Positions 1 through 9,222 of a DNA stretch of 64,000 nt are shown piece after piece. The stretch is taken from NCBI RefSeq assembly GCF_013127955.1, contig NZ_CP053435.1:5022001-5086000 (forward strand), written 5' to 3'. Both the position numbers and the translations under genes were made by a program. The stretch comes from Spirosoma taeanense (GTDB taxonomy: Bacteria; Bacteroidota; Bacteroidia; Cytophagales; Spirosomataceae). The notes under the pieces are model-generated. The model had not been told where the DNA came from. It ran no database searches and saw nothing but the letters and a program-made list of their open reading frames with translations. Each line of letters opens with the position of its first letter. Position 1 is the first letter of the stretch.

Positions 1-262
1 GCTTGTTTTTGCCCTGATTGGAAACAAAGTACAGATCCGTAAGTCCGTCGTTGTTGATGTCGCCCGCCGACACCCCCCCGCCATTGTAGAAATACAAATA
101 ATCAAGGATGTTTAATTTTTCACTCGGTAGGAGGTGATTGATAAAGCCTACGCCCGTTTTGGTTGAATCGAGGACTTCAAACAGTTGTTTTTCGGATTTG
201 AACGAGTTACAACCCGCCAGCACCAGTGTACAGGCGACTGCTAAAAAAACAATGCGTTTCAT
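1..262 (-). CDS. VCBS-repeat lipoprotein, partial (C-terminus beyond window)
   Basis: Only the first 87 codons lie in the window; the gene runs off the left edge on the minus strand. The ATG at 260-262 opens a lipoprotein signal peptide whose lipobox LAGC puts the acylated cysteine at about residue 18. It is followed by an YNGGGVSAGDINNDGLTDLY segment, the calcium-binding DxNxDG loop of an FG-GAP/VCBS repeat. The segment closely resembles the N-terminal repeat of the upstream neighbour (301-3792), so this is probably a second VCBS/ASPIC-type outer-surface lipoprotein. It starts 38 bases after that gene's stop and is likely co-transcribed with it. Family assignment is firm; the function of these proteins is unknown, though they often sit beside SusCD pairs. 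Confidence 0.85.
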   Translation of the reverse strand, partial: MKRIVFLAVACTLVLAGCNSFKSEKQLFEVLDSTKTGVGFINHLLPSEKLNILDYLYFYNGGGVSAGDINNDGLTDLYFVSNQGKNK

Positions 263-300
263 GGATACGAAATGAATGACGGGGTATGAACAGGCGCTGT

Positions 301-3300
301 TCATTGTTCACTTTTCATTAAAAATACCTGCACCCGGTCGTTATTTTTGGCCAGGATAAATTGACCCTGCTTCAGACGGGCCATTCGCCGAACCTGTCCG
401 CGCACAAAAAATCCGGACTGCGCTGGATTGATCGATGTATAGCGGATTGTACCATCACTGGCTTTTCCGGTATTGCGTAGTATGACCCCATAACTACCAT
501 CATAACGACCAATTTCGGGTAATACGTCGAAGAAATTACCCGTCAGAGCAAGGTCGGTGCGTCCGTCGCGGTCGTAATCCACGAACGCCACGCCACAAAC
601 CGGCGATAATTGAGCATCGGCTGGTAGCGGCTGAAAGGTCAGCTTACCCCGGCCATTATTAATTAGTAGCGCTGTTGCTCCTGTAAAGACTTGCCTTTTA
701 GTAGCCAGCGCCAGTTCTTTCTCGTCGAAAATTTCATTTAGTTTCTTTCCGGCGTAGTCGCTGAATTTAACGTATTTCTTTTTGATTGAAGGCATCTGCT
801 TCTGCAGATCAGCCTTCAGCACCATCGGGTACAACTCACCGGTTTCGTCCGCGCAGTTGATAATCTCCTCCATCGTGCCGTTCTGGTCGAAGTCACCAGT
901 GTACAGCTCTGCGGGGGTAGTCTGCGTAGCCCGAATTCGGGAGTTCAGCCCCAGATTCCCCACAACCAGGTCCAGATCGCCATCGCCATCCGCGTCGCCC
1001 GCCCGAACGCAGTTCCACCAGCCGTTCGTTTTCAGGGCTTCGCCTTTCGCATCGGTAATAGCCAGGGCGGGGTTTTCCTCAAATCGGCCGCGTTTATTCT
1101 CAAACACCCGCACCGGCTCCCAATCGCCCACCGTAATCAGTTCGGGGTATTGGTCGCCATTGAGATCGGCCCAAGTTGCCGCCGTCACCATGCCTAATTG
1201 CTCAGCGTTGGGCAGCGACCGTTTGGTGTAGTTTTTAAAGTTGCCCGTTCCATCGTTAGTCAGCAGGTAACTGGCGGGCGATTTTCCGTACTGACCCGGC
1301 ACCAGCCGGGAGCCTACAAATAAATCCAGATCGCCGTCGTGGTCGAAATCAGCAGCCACCACGCACGAGCCGCTGGCTTTCAGGTTCGGCAGACTTCCGT
1401 CGGCCGAGCGGGTAAAGTTTCCCTTACCATCGTTCAGATACAACCGGTCGAGCAAATCATCCGATTCGGCTTCGTACTCGTTGCTGCCCGTCACGACGTA
1501 AAGATCAAGATCCTTGTCATTATCTGCATCGAACAGGATGGCGTCAACGGCCTCGGCAGTCGTGTCCTGCCGCATGGCAAGGGGCGTCTTATCAGTAAAT
1601 TTCCCACCCGCCTGCTGCATATACAGCCGCGCACCCTGTCCGCTGGCTCCGCCCAGATAAACATCGTCGAGACCGTCACCATTGACGTCGCCCGTAGCAA
1701 GCGCGGGTCCTTGTGTCGAGAGTTGAGATTTCAGGAGCGGATCACGGTTATAATCCACAAAGTTGCTTTCGCGGTGTACGAAAGTTAATCCAGAAGCTGC
1801 CGTATTATCCCGAAAAATCGGCTCGGTTTGTACAGACGGCTTCCAGACCTGGTTGGCGTCCCGCTGACGAAGCGTTAATAGCTGATTAGCTTTAGGCCGA
1901 CGGATGGTCTGCATCCGCTCCGGTTCCGTTCCCTGGCCGGGCCAGACAACCACGACCGAATCGATCCGGGGTAAATTACCCGATATAGTCTGGCCCAGGC
2001 CAAAGACCAGATTCAGGTCTACAGACGATTGAAAACCGCGGTTCGGCATTTGTTGTAACACCTGTACCTGACCGCCCTGGTGCAAAAAAACCCGCGCACC
2101 AATCGCGTTCCGATTCAGGCCAGTGCCTTCCAGTTTTATTTTCAGATAGTTTGCGGCTCTTTTTTCCCGCGCTTGATTCTGGTAAACCGATACTGGTGAA
2201 TTAACGTTGTTGACAATCAGGTCCAGATCGCCGTCATTGTCCAGATCCCCGTAGGCCGCCCCGTTCGAGAAACCTGGCTCCGATAACCCCCACTCAACAG
2301 CTTTGTTGGTGAACTGAAGATTACCCTCGTTCCGAAATGCGTAGTTCGGGACCGCTTCGGAGGGAGCCATATCCAGGAATTTCTTGAAATTGAACGCCCC
2401 CTGCCGGGCAATCTGGGCCATGTTCTCCCGGTCGGCGAGGAAGTTCACGAAATCCTGATCCGTTACGTCTTTTGCAATCCCATTCGCTACAAAAATGTCT
2501 TTGCGCCCGTCGTTATCCATGTCGAAGATCAGGGCGCCCCAACTCCAGTCGGTGGCCTCAACGCCCGCAAACCGGGCTACATCGCTGAACATAGGCAGGT
2601 TACCGTTATCCGGCTGATTGCCGCGGTTCAGGTGCAGCATATTCTGCATAAACTGGTAATGAAAATCGCGGTCAACCTTGATCTTTTCCAGATCGTGACT
2701 TTCAAACGTGGAGACCTTTTTCAGCCGCCGATCGTTGCCGGGCAGCATATCGGTAATGAAGATATCGAGCTTACCATCGTTGTTGATATCTGCTACGTCG
2801 GCACCCATTGACGACAGGCTCGTGTGGGGCATGGCGTCTTTTATCGACTCCCGAAATGTACCGTCGTGGTTATTAATGTAGAGATAATCACGCTCGTAGA
2901 AGTCGTTGGAGATGTAAACGTCCGGCCAGTTGTCGTCGTTAACGTCGCCAATGGTTATGCCCAGTCCGAAGCCAATCAAACTTCCATAAATGCCCGCCTG
3001 CTCCGAAACATCTTCAAATACTGGGGAAACCGCAACGAGTGAACCAGCTCGGGTCAGCTTACCGTTCGCCCGTTCAACCATCAGGTTTTTAAACAGTTTA
3101 TGCCCGCCGAGGGAATCACGCTGATCGCGGATGTTCGCGTATTGTAGACGACCAACTGGAATGAAGCTATTGTTCAACAGATACATATCCAGATCGCCAT
3201 CGCGGTCGTAATCGAAGAAAGCCGCGTGGGTCGAAAAGCCGCCGTCAACCAGGCCGTATTCTACGGCCCGCTCCGTAAACGTTGGCACGCCATTAGCGTC

Positions 3301-3792
3301 GTTACCGTTATTGATAAACAATTCGTTCCCCCGTTTATCCCCTGCCCGGATGCCCGCGTTGCAGACGTAAAGGTCCAGTCGGCCATCGCCGTTGACGTCG
3401 GCAAAGGTAGCGCCGGTACTCCAGGCCCGTTTACCCGCAACGCCTGCTTTGGCCGTAACGTCCTCGAATTTCAGAGCGCTTTTGTCAGCATCCGATTGAC
3501 CAGACTTGGTTCGGTTCAGATACAGTTTATTCTCGCCCATGTTGGCGATCAGAAATACATCGGACAAACCATCGCCATTGACATCGCCGATGGCAACGCC
3601 CCCGCCATTATAGAAGTTACGATAATTGAAGATGTTAAAATCTTTATCGTCAATGACGGTGTTGGTAAAGCGAATATTTGTCTCGTCGGCCGATAATTTC
3701 TGAAAAAGCGGGTCTGAATCTTCTTGTTGCCCGGGGCGGCAACTGGCCAGCAGAGTGATCGCCAATAAAACTAAACCAATGCGCATCTGCAC
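301..3792 (-). CDS. VCBS/FG-GAP repeat lipoprotein with ASPIC/UnbV domain (CRTAC1-like)
   Basis: This is a large (1163 aa) surface-type lipoprotein. The N-terminus is a signal peptide with lipobox LLASC (Cys18), so it is probably anchored in the outer membrane. Many DxDxDG-type loops follow (for example DVNGDGLSD, DVNGDGRLD, DYDRDGDLD, DINNDGKLD, DLDNDGDLD), the calcium-binding loops of FG-GAP/VCBS beta-propeller blades. An ASPIC/UnbV domain lies at about residues 545-640, and a second set of blades follows it. An alternative start is Met3. The gene lies downstream of the SusC-SusD pair on the same strand but behind a very strong hairpin and its own TAGTTTTG promoter element, so it probably forms a separate unit with the next VCBS gene. 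The ligand is unknown; binding of polysaccharide or another surface polymer is an inference. Confidence 0.9.
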   Translation of the reverse strand: MQMRIGLVLLAITLLASCRPGQQEDSDPLFQKLSADETNIRFTNTVIDDKDFNIFNYRNFYNGGGVAIGDVNGDGLSDVFLIANMGENKLYLNRTKSGQSDADKSALKFEDVTAKAGVAGKRAWSTGATFADVNGDGRLDLYVCNAGIRAGDKRGNELFINNGNDANGVPTFTERAVEYGLVDGGFSTHAAFFDYDRDGDLDMYLLNNSFIPVGRLQYANIRDQRDSLGGHKLFKNLMVERANGKLTRAGSLVAVSPVFEDVSEQAGIYGSLIGFGLGITIGDVNDDNWPDVYISNDFYERDYLYINNHDGTFRESIKDAMPHTSLSSMGADVADINNDGKLDIFITDMLPGNDRRLKKVSTFESHDLEKIKVDRDFHYQFMQNMLHLNRGNQPDNGNLPMFSDVARFAGVEATDWSWGALIFDMDNDGRKDIFVANGIAKDVTDQDFVNFLADRENMAQIARQGAFNFKKFLDMAPSEAVPNYAFRNEGNLQFTNKAVEWGLSEPGFSNGAAYGDLDNDGDLDLIVNNVNSPVSVYQNQAREKRAANYLKIKLEGTGLNRNAIGARVFLHQGGQVQVLQQMPNRGFQSSVDLNLVFGLGQTISGNLPRIDSVVVVWPGQGTEPERMQTIRRPKANQLLTLRQRDANQVWKPSVQTEPIFRDNTAASGLTFVHRESNFVDYNRDPLLKSQLSTQGPALATGDVNGDGLDDVYLGGASGQGARLYMQQAGGKFTDKTPLAMRQDTTAEAVDAILFDADNDKDLDLYVVTGSNEYEAESDDLLDRLYLNDGKGNFTRSADGSLPNLKASGSCVVAADFDHDGDLDLFVGSRLVPGQYGKSPASYLLTNDGTGNFKNYTKRSLPNAEQLGMVTAATWADLNGDQYPELITVGDWEPVRVFENKRGRFEENPALAITDAKGEALKTNGWWNCVRAGDADGDGDLDLVVGNLGLNSRIRATQTTPAELYTGDFDQNGTMEEIINCADETGELYPMVLKADLQKQMPSIKKKYVKFSDYAGKKLNEIFDEKELALATKRQVFTGATALLINNGRGKLTFQPLPADAQLSPVCGVAFVDYDRDGRTDLALTGNFFDVLPEIGRYDGSYGVILRNTGKASDGTIRYTSINPAQSGFFVRGQVRRMARLKQGQFILAKNNDRVQVFLMKSEQ

Positions 3793-3860
3793 AAGTGTAA
3801 AAACAATACTATACTGTTAAGGAGTCTCAAGAGAAGGGTTTAGGAATAGCCAAGGGACTA

Positions 3861-3868
3861 CAAAACTA
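3861..3868 (-). promoter_or_regulatory. Bacteroidetes -7 promoter element for the VCBS gene
   Basis: The minus strand reads TAGTTTTG, an exact match to TAnnTTTG. It would give a 5' leader of roughly 60 bases before the VCBS gene. No clear TTTG -33 box was found at the usual distance. Confidence 0.5.
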
Positions 3869-3923
3869 ACGAAATCCAGTTAACATTTAGCCGTTTTCGG
3901 GTAATTAATTGGCTTTTAATCAG

Positions 3924-3975
3924 CCTTCTAAACAAAACAGCAGACCCACTTGAGTCTGCTGTTTTGTTTAGAAGG
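3924..3975 (-). terminator. Long perfect hairpin after the SusCD operon
   Basis: Arms 3924-3945 and 3954-3975 are perfect 22-base inverted repeats around an 8-base loop, beginning 8 bases past the SusD stop codon. There is no long T-run, but the stem itself contains a T-rich stretch. It separates SusCD from the VCBS genes downstream. Confidence 0.8.
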
Positions 3976-3983
3976 TCAACGTC

Positions 3984-5462
3984 TTAATAACCCGGATTTT
4001 GTTTTAAGCCGGGATTCAACGAAAGCTGATCATTCGGAATCGGGTACAAGTAATAACGCTTATCCGGATCTTGAGCTTTAAACCGCTTCGGGCTACCGAA
4101 GGTATCAAATCGAATCTGATCCTGACGACGGTGCAATTCCCCGGCTAGCTCACGACCCCGCTCAGCAAGAATATTTTCAGCTGTCAGAGTCGTAAAGTTT
4201 GGCATACCAGCTCGCGCCCGGATAACGTTTATGTCAGCTAGTGCACCAGCCGTATTACCTAACCGGAACTTAGCCTCTCCACGCATTAGATAAACATCAC
4301 CTAAACGGAAGACGACAAAGTCATTATCCTGCTCGGTAAAGCTGTTATTTTTCTGGATCTCATATTTCTGATAACGGGCGCCTTGTAGTCGACCTTCAGC
4401 CCCAGCAGCCAGCACAAATGATTTGATCTCCGGTGTAAACACCATTGGCAGCGCATCATCTCGTAAGGGCGTGCCATCCGCTCTATATTGCTGCCCAACA
4501 ATCCACATTTTTTTGCGGATGTCATTATCATCGAAGGAATTGTAGAACTCTGTTACGGCTGCGAAACCGTTCCAGGGAGCTGTACCAATGTTGTAAGTCA
4601 GCTGGTTCAGGTAATGCAGCGTCTGCATCTGAGGGTGGAATCCACCCCGTTTCGACTTATCGAATGGAGTAGCCAGGATGATTTCCGGCGAGCCTTGATT
4701 TTGAACGCTAAAGTTGCTAAAGAAATCACTGGCTAACCTGAATTTACCCGAGTTTATAATCGTATCACAACGAGTAATCGCATTCTGCCAGCGAGGGGTT
4801 CCCGTGTAGACTTGGGCATTCAAGTACATTTTTGCCAATATCATATCGACCACGTACTTGTTCATCCGTCCGTAGTAAGCTCCACCAACTGTACTACTTA
4901 AGTTCGGGCGAACCGCTAGCAGTTCTTTCTCAATAAAATTGAACACTTCGGTTCGTGTACTTTGCTTAGGCGTTCCGCTACTAACCTGATCAGCAATGAT
5001 AACATTGCCAAACATATCCATAGCTTCATAATGAAAAAATGCCCTTAGCGCCCTTAACTCAGCTTTAGTAGCCTCATCTTTAATCGTGCCAAGCTGTTGG
5101 TTAATTGACGTGATGTTATTGTAACACCAGTTCCAGGGACCATTAAACTGCCCGTTGTCTGTAACAGGGTTCCAGGTGTGCGTGTACAAACGCAACCAGT
5201 TGTCACCGTCTTTCCAGTCGCCCCCCCGAGTAGGAACAATCATCTCGTCGGTTGTAGCATTCAGGTTCACTTTGTTACCCCAATAGTCGCCCAAACCATT
5301 ATAAAGGGGACCAATCAGAGCAGCGGCCTGTGAAGGAGTGCTACCAAACGTACCGCTAGTAGGAATAACGTCATAGGTTGTTTCCGTCAGATCGGTACAG
5401 GCTTGGCCTGCCAGCATCAAAGCTGAACAGCCCAGAAGCAATTTTATGTGTACTTTTTTCAT
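3984..5462 (-). CDS. RagB/SusD family nutrient-binding outer membrane lipoprotein
   Basis: This is the SusD-like surface lipoprotein (492 aa) that caps a SusC channel and captures glycan or peptide ligands for import. The signal peptide ends in LAGQAC, placing the lipid-bearing cysteine at residue 22. The C-terminal part has the RagB/SusD look: a VFRLGDVYLMRGEAKFRLGN stretch in a TPR-like helix, a RGRELAGELHRRQDQIRFD segment and the terminal NPGLKQNPGY typical of the family. Length is normal for SusD. It lies 124 bases downstream of the SusC gene on the same strand and ends at a 22-bp hairpin, so the two form an operon. No adjacent glycoside hydrolase, sigma or anti-sigma gene is visible to indicate the substrate. 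Confidence 0.95.
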   Translation of the reverse strand: MKKVHIKLLLGCSALMLAGQACTDLTETTYDVIPTSGTFGSTPSQAAALIGPLYNGLGDYWGNKVNLNATTDEMIVPTRGGDWKDGDNWLRLYTHTWNPVTDNGQFNGPWNWCYNNITSINQQLGTIKDEATKAELRALRAFFHYEAMDMFGNVIIADQVSSGTPKQSTRTEVFNFIEKELLAVRPNLSSTVGGAYYGRMNKYVVDMILAKMYLNAQVYTGTPRWQNAITRCDTIINSGKFRLASDFFSNFSVQNQGSPEIILATPFDKSKRGGFHPQMQTLHYLNQLTYNIGTAPWNGFAAVTEFYNSFDDNDIRKKMWIVGQQYRADGTPLRDDALPMVFTPEIKSFVLAAGAEGRLQGARYQKYEIQKNNSFTEQDNDFVVFRLGDVYLMRGEAKFRLGNTAGALADINVIRARAGMPNFTTLTAENILAERGRELAGELHRRQDQIRFDTFGSPKRFKAQDPDKRYYLYPIPNDQLSLNPGLKQNPGY

Positions 5463-5586
5463 AAAAGTCTTTGATAGTTAACTAGTTACAGCGTTTGAGT
5501 TAATAAAGCATGTACGCCGTGTTAATCAAAATAGTTTTCACAAACCGGATATGTTTTGTACTAATCCGGCTTGTGAATAGAACACC

Positions 5587-8500
5587 TTAGAACGTCAGAT
5601 TTAAACCTAACTGGAACGTGCGGGTTTTTGGATAAACAACGTTTCCGTACCCACCCCCATCTAAGCCAACGGCATTAGGTGCCTGCTGAATAGTGCCATT
5701 ATTCTGTAAGTCAGCCTTTACCTGTAGCTCAGGATCAATGCCTTTGTATTTGGTAATGATAAACAGGTTATTACCACCAGCATAAATCCGGGCATTAGAG
5801 ATGTATTTGCTAGCTGGCAATGGGATGTTATAGCCAATCTGCCAGTTATCAAAACGTACAAATGAACCGCTTTCCAGCCAGTTTGTTGACAATACGTTTA
5901 CACCGTAGTTATTAGGGTAGTCCGTTACGCCTTTCAGCATGTTGGTCTCCAGAATAGAACCCGGAATGAGCAGGTTTGACCGAATGGCATTCAGGATTGT
6001 ATTACCAAACGTGCCGCGCAGCTGGAAGTATACATCAAATCCTTTGTAGCGGAATGTATTGATAAACGAAGCGTTCAGGAACGGCTGCGGGTTTCCCTGT
6101 CTGAGTGGGTTACCGGCTGCAACAGCAGCAGCAGCATCCGCTTTCGATACATCTGTTACCGGCGTGTCACCACTACCTGGCTTTAGCAGAGGTTGACCAT
6201 CAGCATTGTAAGCTCCCGTAAATGTAGGAACGTTGTTAAACTCGCCCAGCGGCTGACCTGGTGTTAAATAGGAAGCAAATACGTCCGACAGACCACGACC
6301 ATTAAACGCGTTAAAACGAACCTGCCCATTACTGAACTGATCATTAGACAGCGAAACAATAGTGTTTTTGTTGTAGGCACCTACAACCCGTGAATTCCAG
6401 GAGAAATCGCCTTTCTGAATTATATCACCACCAAAAGACAATTCAAATCCGCTGTTGCGCATCGAACCTACGTTAGCCAGAATCGTGTTGGTAAAGTAGG
6501 TAATACCATCGGCAGGTACCGAGTACGGATAGAGCATGTCTTTGGTTAGCTTGTTATAATATTCAAGCGTACCTGAGAAGCGGCCACTCAGCAACTGGAA
6601 ATCCAGACCAACGTTCGACGTTGTTAGTACCTCCCATTTCAGGTTCGGATTCGCGTTCTGCGAAATACCATAACCTGGCAGGAAGTCTCCCAGCGTACCA
6701 TCGTAGTAGGTACCTTTCTGGCCATACAACTGAATCGAGTTGTAAGCGGCAATACCTTCTGAGTTACCCGTCTGGCCCCAGCCGACACGCAGTTTCAGGA
6801 AGTTAAGTGTGTTACCCTTGGGGAAGAAGGGCTCGTTAGTAATAGTCCAGCCTGCACCCACCGATGGGAACACGCCCCATTTGTTGTTGGCACCAAACTT
6901 CGAGCTACCATCCCGGCGCACCGTAGCGGTAATGTTATACTTGTCATTCAGATTCAACGCAGCCCGCCCAAAGAAGGAGATCAGCTTCGAGTTGTTGCGG
7001 TAGGAAGTAGCGTAGTTGTTACCGGGGTTCACCAGTGTGCCTGAGCCTAGGCCAAGATTACTGTAATTGATCTCAGACGTTACAAAACCACTGTTGGCAG
7101 CACCAAACCCATCATTATCAAAATTCTGGTACGAATACCCCGCTAATAACGAGTAGTTGCTGTTCTGAGTGCCAAACCCTTTGATGTAGTTAGCCGTTAG
7201 CTCCAGCAACTTCGTATTCGATTCTCTAAAATTTCGGCTAGCACGGCCATTGTTAGCGGCAAATGCTTTGATAGCCGGATTGGTGTAAAAGTTATCAACG
7301 GTGTTATCCCGCTGTATCTGACCATTAACGCCAAGTGTCAACCCGTCCAGTATCTCATAGCGCAGATTCATACCGCCCTGCAAATACCGCTGTACGCCGT
7401 TGTTGATAACGTTTTCCTGCATGGCAACCGGATTGAATAGATCGAAGCTACCGCCTACCTCATAATACGAGCCGTCAGGATTGCGTACCGGCAATGTTGG
7501 CAGGAACGTAACGGCCCGGCCTATGATACCACTGTCATATTTTCTGTTCGTTTCCGAGTACGACAGGTTATACTGAATGTTCAGTCGGTTATCGAAGGCT
7601 TTTTGATCAAGGTTAATACGACCTGTTATCCGATCTAGTCCCGTATTTTTGATAATACCGTTCTGATTAATGTAATTAAGCGAACCACGATAGCTGAACG
7701 TTGGCGAACCACCCGCAATTGAAAGATCATGGTTGTTGACAGCTCCGTTCTGCGTAACTTCCTTAGTCCAGTCGGTATTATAATTTCCATCCGGAAAACG
7801 CTGCTTATCATTTAAGGACGCAGCTCCTTTAATTTTAGTAACAGCATCCCGATACCCTTGTGCGTCCAGCATTTCATACCTTTTTGAGATGGTAGACACC
7901 CCAACATAATTATTAAACGAGACCGTTGTTTTACCCGCCTTACCGCGCTTTGTGGTTATTAGGATAACGCCGTTAGCCGCCCGTGAACCGTAAATAGCGG
8001 CTGCTGAGGCATCTTTCAGGACATCCATCGACTCGATGTCGGAAGGAGCAATGGTATTGATGGGAACACCAATCATACCGTCAACTACATACAATGGGTC
8101 AGAACCACCAGCCAACGAGGTATAACCACGCAGACGAACCGTTGGCTGCTGGTTAGGATCACCTGAAGGAGCAGTAATGACCAGACCGGCTACTTTACCC
8201 TGAATGGCCTGCAAGGGGTTGGGGTTCACACCGGCGTTAAAATCTTTCGCCGTAACCTGCGCCACCGAACCGGTCAGGTCTTTCCGTTTTGCCGTACCGT
8301 AACCAACGACTACAACTTCTTCAAGAGCTTTTGTATCATCAGCCAGGTTAACATCAACCGTTGAGCGATTGCCAACGGCTACTTCCTGCGTGGTATAACC
8401 AATAAAGCTTAATACCAGCGTTGCGTTATCAGGTACGTTGTTGATGGTATAAGTACCATTGGCATCGGTGTTAGTGCCTCGTTGAGTACCTTTAATTTGG

Positions 8501-8718
8501 ACGCTTACACCAGGTAAAGCCGAACCGGTTGGGTCGGTCACTTTACCCGTTACCGTGCGTCCCTGCGCCCATACTGCCTGATTACCCAGCAGTAATACCA
8601 TTGCCAGCATTGTCAGAAAGCTGAACAGCGCCTTCTGTCCAAATGACCGGGGTTGACTTTGCCCAACCTGACCTACGCAACCGTCGAAACGATTAACTGT
8701 GTAGGATTTGTCCATCAT
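5587..8718 (-). CDS. SusC/RagA family TonB-linked outer membrane protein
   Basis: This is a 1043-aa outer membrane importer that works with the SusD partner downstream, energised by TonB-ExbBD. An N-terminal extension precedes a hydrophobic stretch, with likely signal-peptide cleavage after AVWAQ (about residue 52). A carboxypeptidase-regulatory-like beta domain follows (about 54-130), then the conserved EEVVVVGYGTAKRKDLTGSV boundary and a plug domain (about 140-250) with the SusC signature DVLKDASAAAIYGSRAANGV. The rest is a beta barrel ending in the aromatic FQLGLNLTF. The ATG at 8718 gives a long pre-signal N-terminus, which is common in SusC proteins. Substrate is not predictable from sequence. 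No exact TAnnTTTG element was found upstream. Confidence 0.96.
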   Translation of the reverse strand: MMDKSYTVNRFDGCVGQVGQSQPRSFGQKALFSFLTMLAMVLLLGNQAVWAQGRTVTGKVTDPTGSALPGVSVQIKGTQRGTNTDANGTYTINNVPDNATLVLSFIGYTTQEVAVGNRSTVDVNLADDTKALEEVVVVGYGTAKRKDLTGSVAQVTAKDFNAGVNPNPLQAIQGKVAGLVITAPSGDPNQQPTVRLRGYTSLAGGSDPLYVVDGMIGVPINTIAPSDIESMDVLKDASAAAIYGSRAANGVILITTKRGKAGKTTVSFNNYVGVSTISKRYEMLDAQGYRDAVTKIKGAASLNDKQRFPDGNYNTDWTKEVTQNGAVNNHDLSIAGGSPTFSYRGSLNYINQNGIIKNTGLDRITGRINLDQKAFDNRLNIQYNLSYSETNRKYDSGIIGRAVTFLPTLPVRNPDGSYYEVGGSFDLFNPVAMQENVINNGVQRYLQGGMNLRYEILDGLTLGVNGQIQRDNTVDNFYTNPAIKAFAANNGRASRNFRESNTKLLELTANYIKGFGTQNSNYSLLAGYSYQNFDNDGFGAANSGFVTSEINYSNLGLGSGTLVNPGNNYATSYRNNSKLISFFGRAALNLNDKYNITATVRRDGSSKFGANNKWGVFPSVGAGWTITNEPFFPKGNTLNFLKLRVGWGQTGNSEGIAAYNSIQLYGQKGTYYDGTLGDFLPGYGISQNANPNLKWEVLTTSNVGLDFQLLSGRFSGTLEYYNKLTKDMLYPYSVPADGITYFTNTILANVGSMRNSGFELSFGGDIIQKGDFSWNSRVVGAYNKNTIVSLSNDQFSNGQVRFNAFNGRGLSDVFASYLTPGQPLGEFNNVPTFTGAYNADGQPLLKPGSGDTPVTDVSKADAAAAVAAGNPLRQGNPQPFLNASFINTFRYKGFDVYFQLRGTFGNTILNAIRSNLLIPGSILETNMLKGVTDYPNNYGVNVLSTNWLESGSFVRFDNWQIGYNIPLPASKYISNARIYAGGNNLFIITKYKGIDPELQVKADLQNNGTIQQAPNAVGLDGGGYGNVVYPKTRTFQLGLNLTF

Positions 8719-9222
8719 AGGTTTACAGTAAAATGTTGAAAATAATAAATGAAATTTTGGTGTTGGAAATACGATTATGCGTCCTTATGCTCATTTCTGT
8801 CGCAGCTACTTCAGCACCAAATGCTCTTCAATAACCGGCTGCCTGCGTTATAGTAACCTGGCAGGAAATAATAGAATATAAGCCCGAACCGTAGAGCAAA
8901 TTACAACACGTGATGTTGAAAATACAAATGCTAAATTGTTAAAATCGAATTAATAACGGTCAAAATTGTACCAGTAGCTCTACAAATGAGGCTATAAAAA
9001 ATTGGATTATAAATAAATTTATTAAGCCTACATGAATGACTAAACGTGTTCCCTGGTAAGTAGTTAGCTATAGTTCATACTTTTAATTAATTATGATTTT
9101 TTCAAGAAAAACTGTTATTAGGTTTCTTGGCAGATACTTCGAAAAAATCCAGCGAATAGCCGTAATTTTGTCTGACGACAGGCTTCATTTTAGCCTTTAT
9201 CGACGCGATTTCCTGCTTTTTT
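8719..9222. other. AT-rich divergent intergenic region
   Basis: This is 504 bases between the divergent SusC and FAD-oxidoreductase genes. No credible ORF or RNA gene was seen. It holds a promoter element for the plus-strand gene (9163-9170), a 12-base direct repeat of atgttgaaaata at 8733-8744 and 8913-8924, and a small dyad CAACA-N5-TGTTG at 8904-8918. Either repeat could be an operator but both could be chance in AT-rich DNA. Confidence 0.6.
9163..9170 (+). promoter_or_regulatory. Bacteroidetes -7 promoter element before the FAD/Fe-S oxidoreductase
   Basis: TAATTTTG matches TAnnTTTG exactly and lies 52 bases before the start codon at 9223. No clear -33 TTG at the usual spacing was found. 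Confidence 0.5.

Noticed and set aside
782..1231. Plus-strand ORFs antisense to the VCBS gene (also 1339-1788 and 3226-3696)
   Set aside because: They are shadows of repeat-rich coding sequence, with no domain and no promoter.
8904..8924. Dyad CAACA-N5-TGTTG and 12-base repeat upstream of SusC as an operator
   Set aside because: The arms are short and the region is AT-rich; there is not enough to claim a regulatory site.
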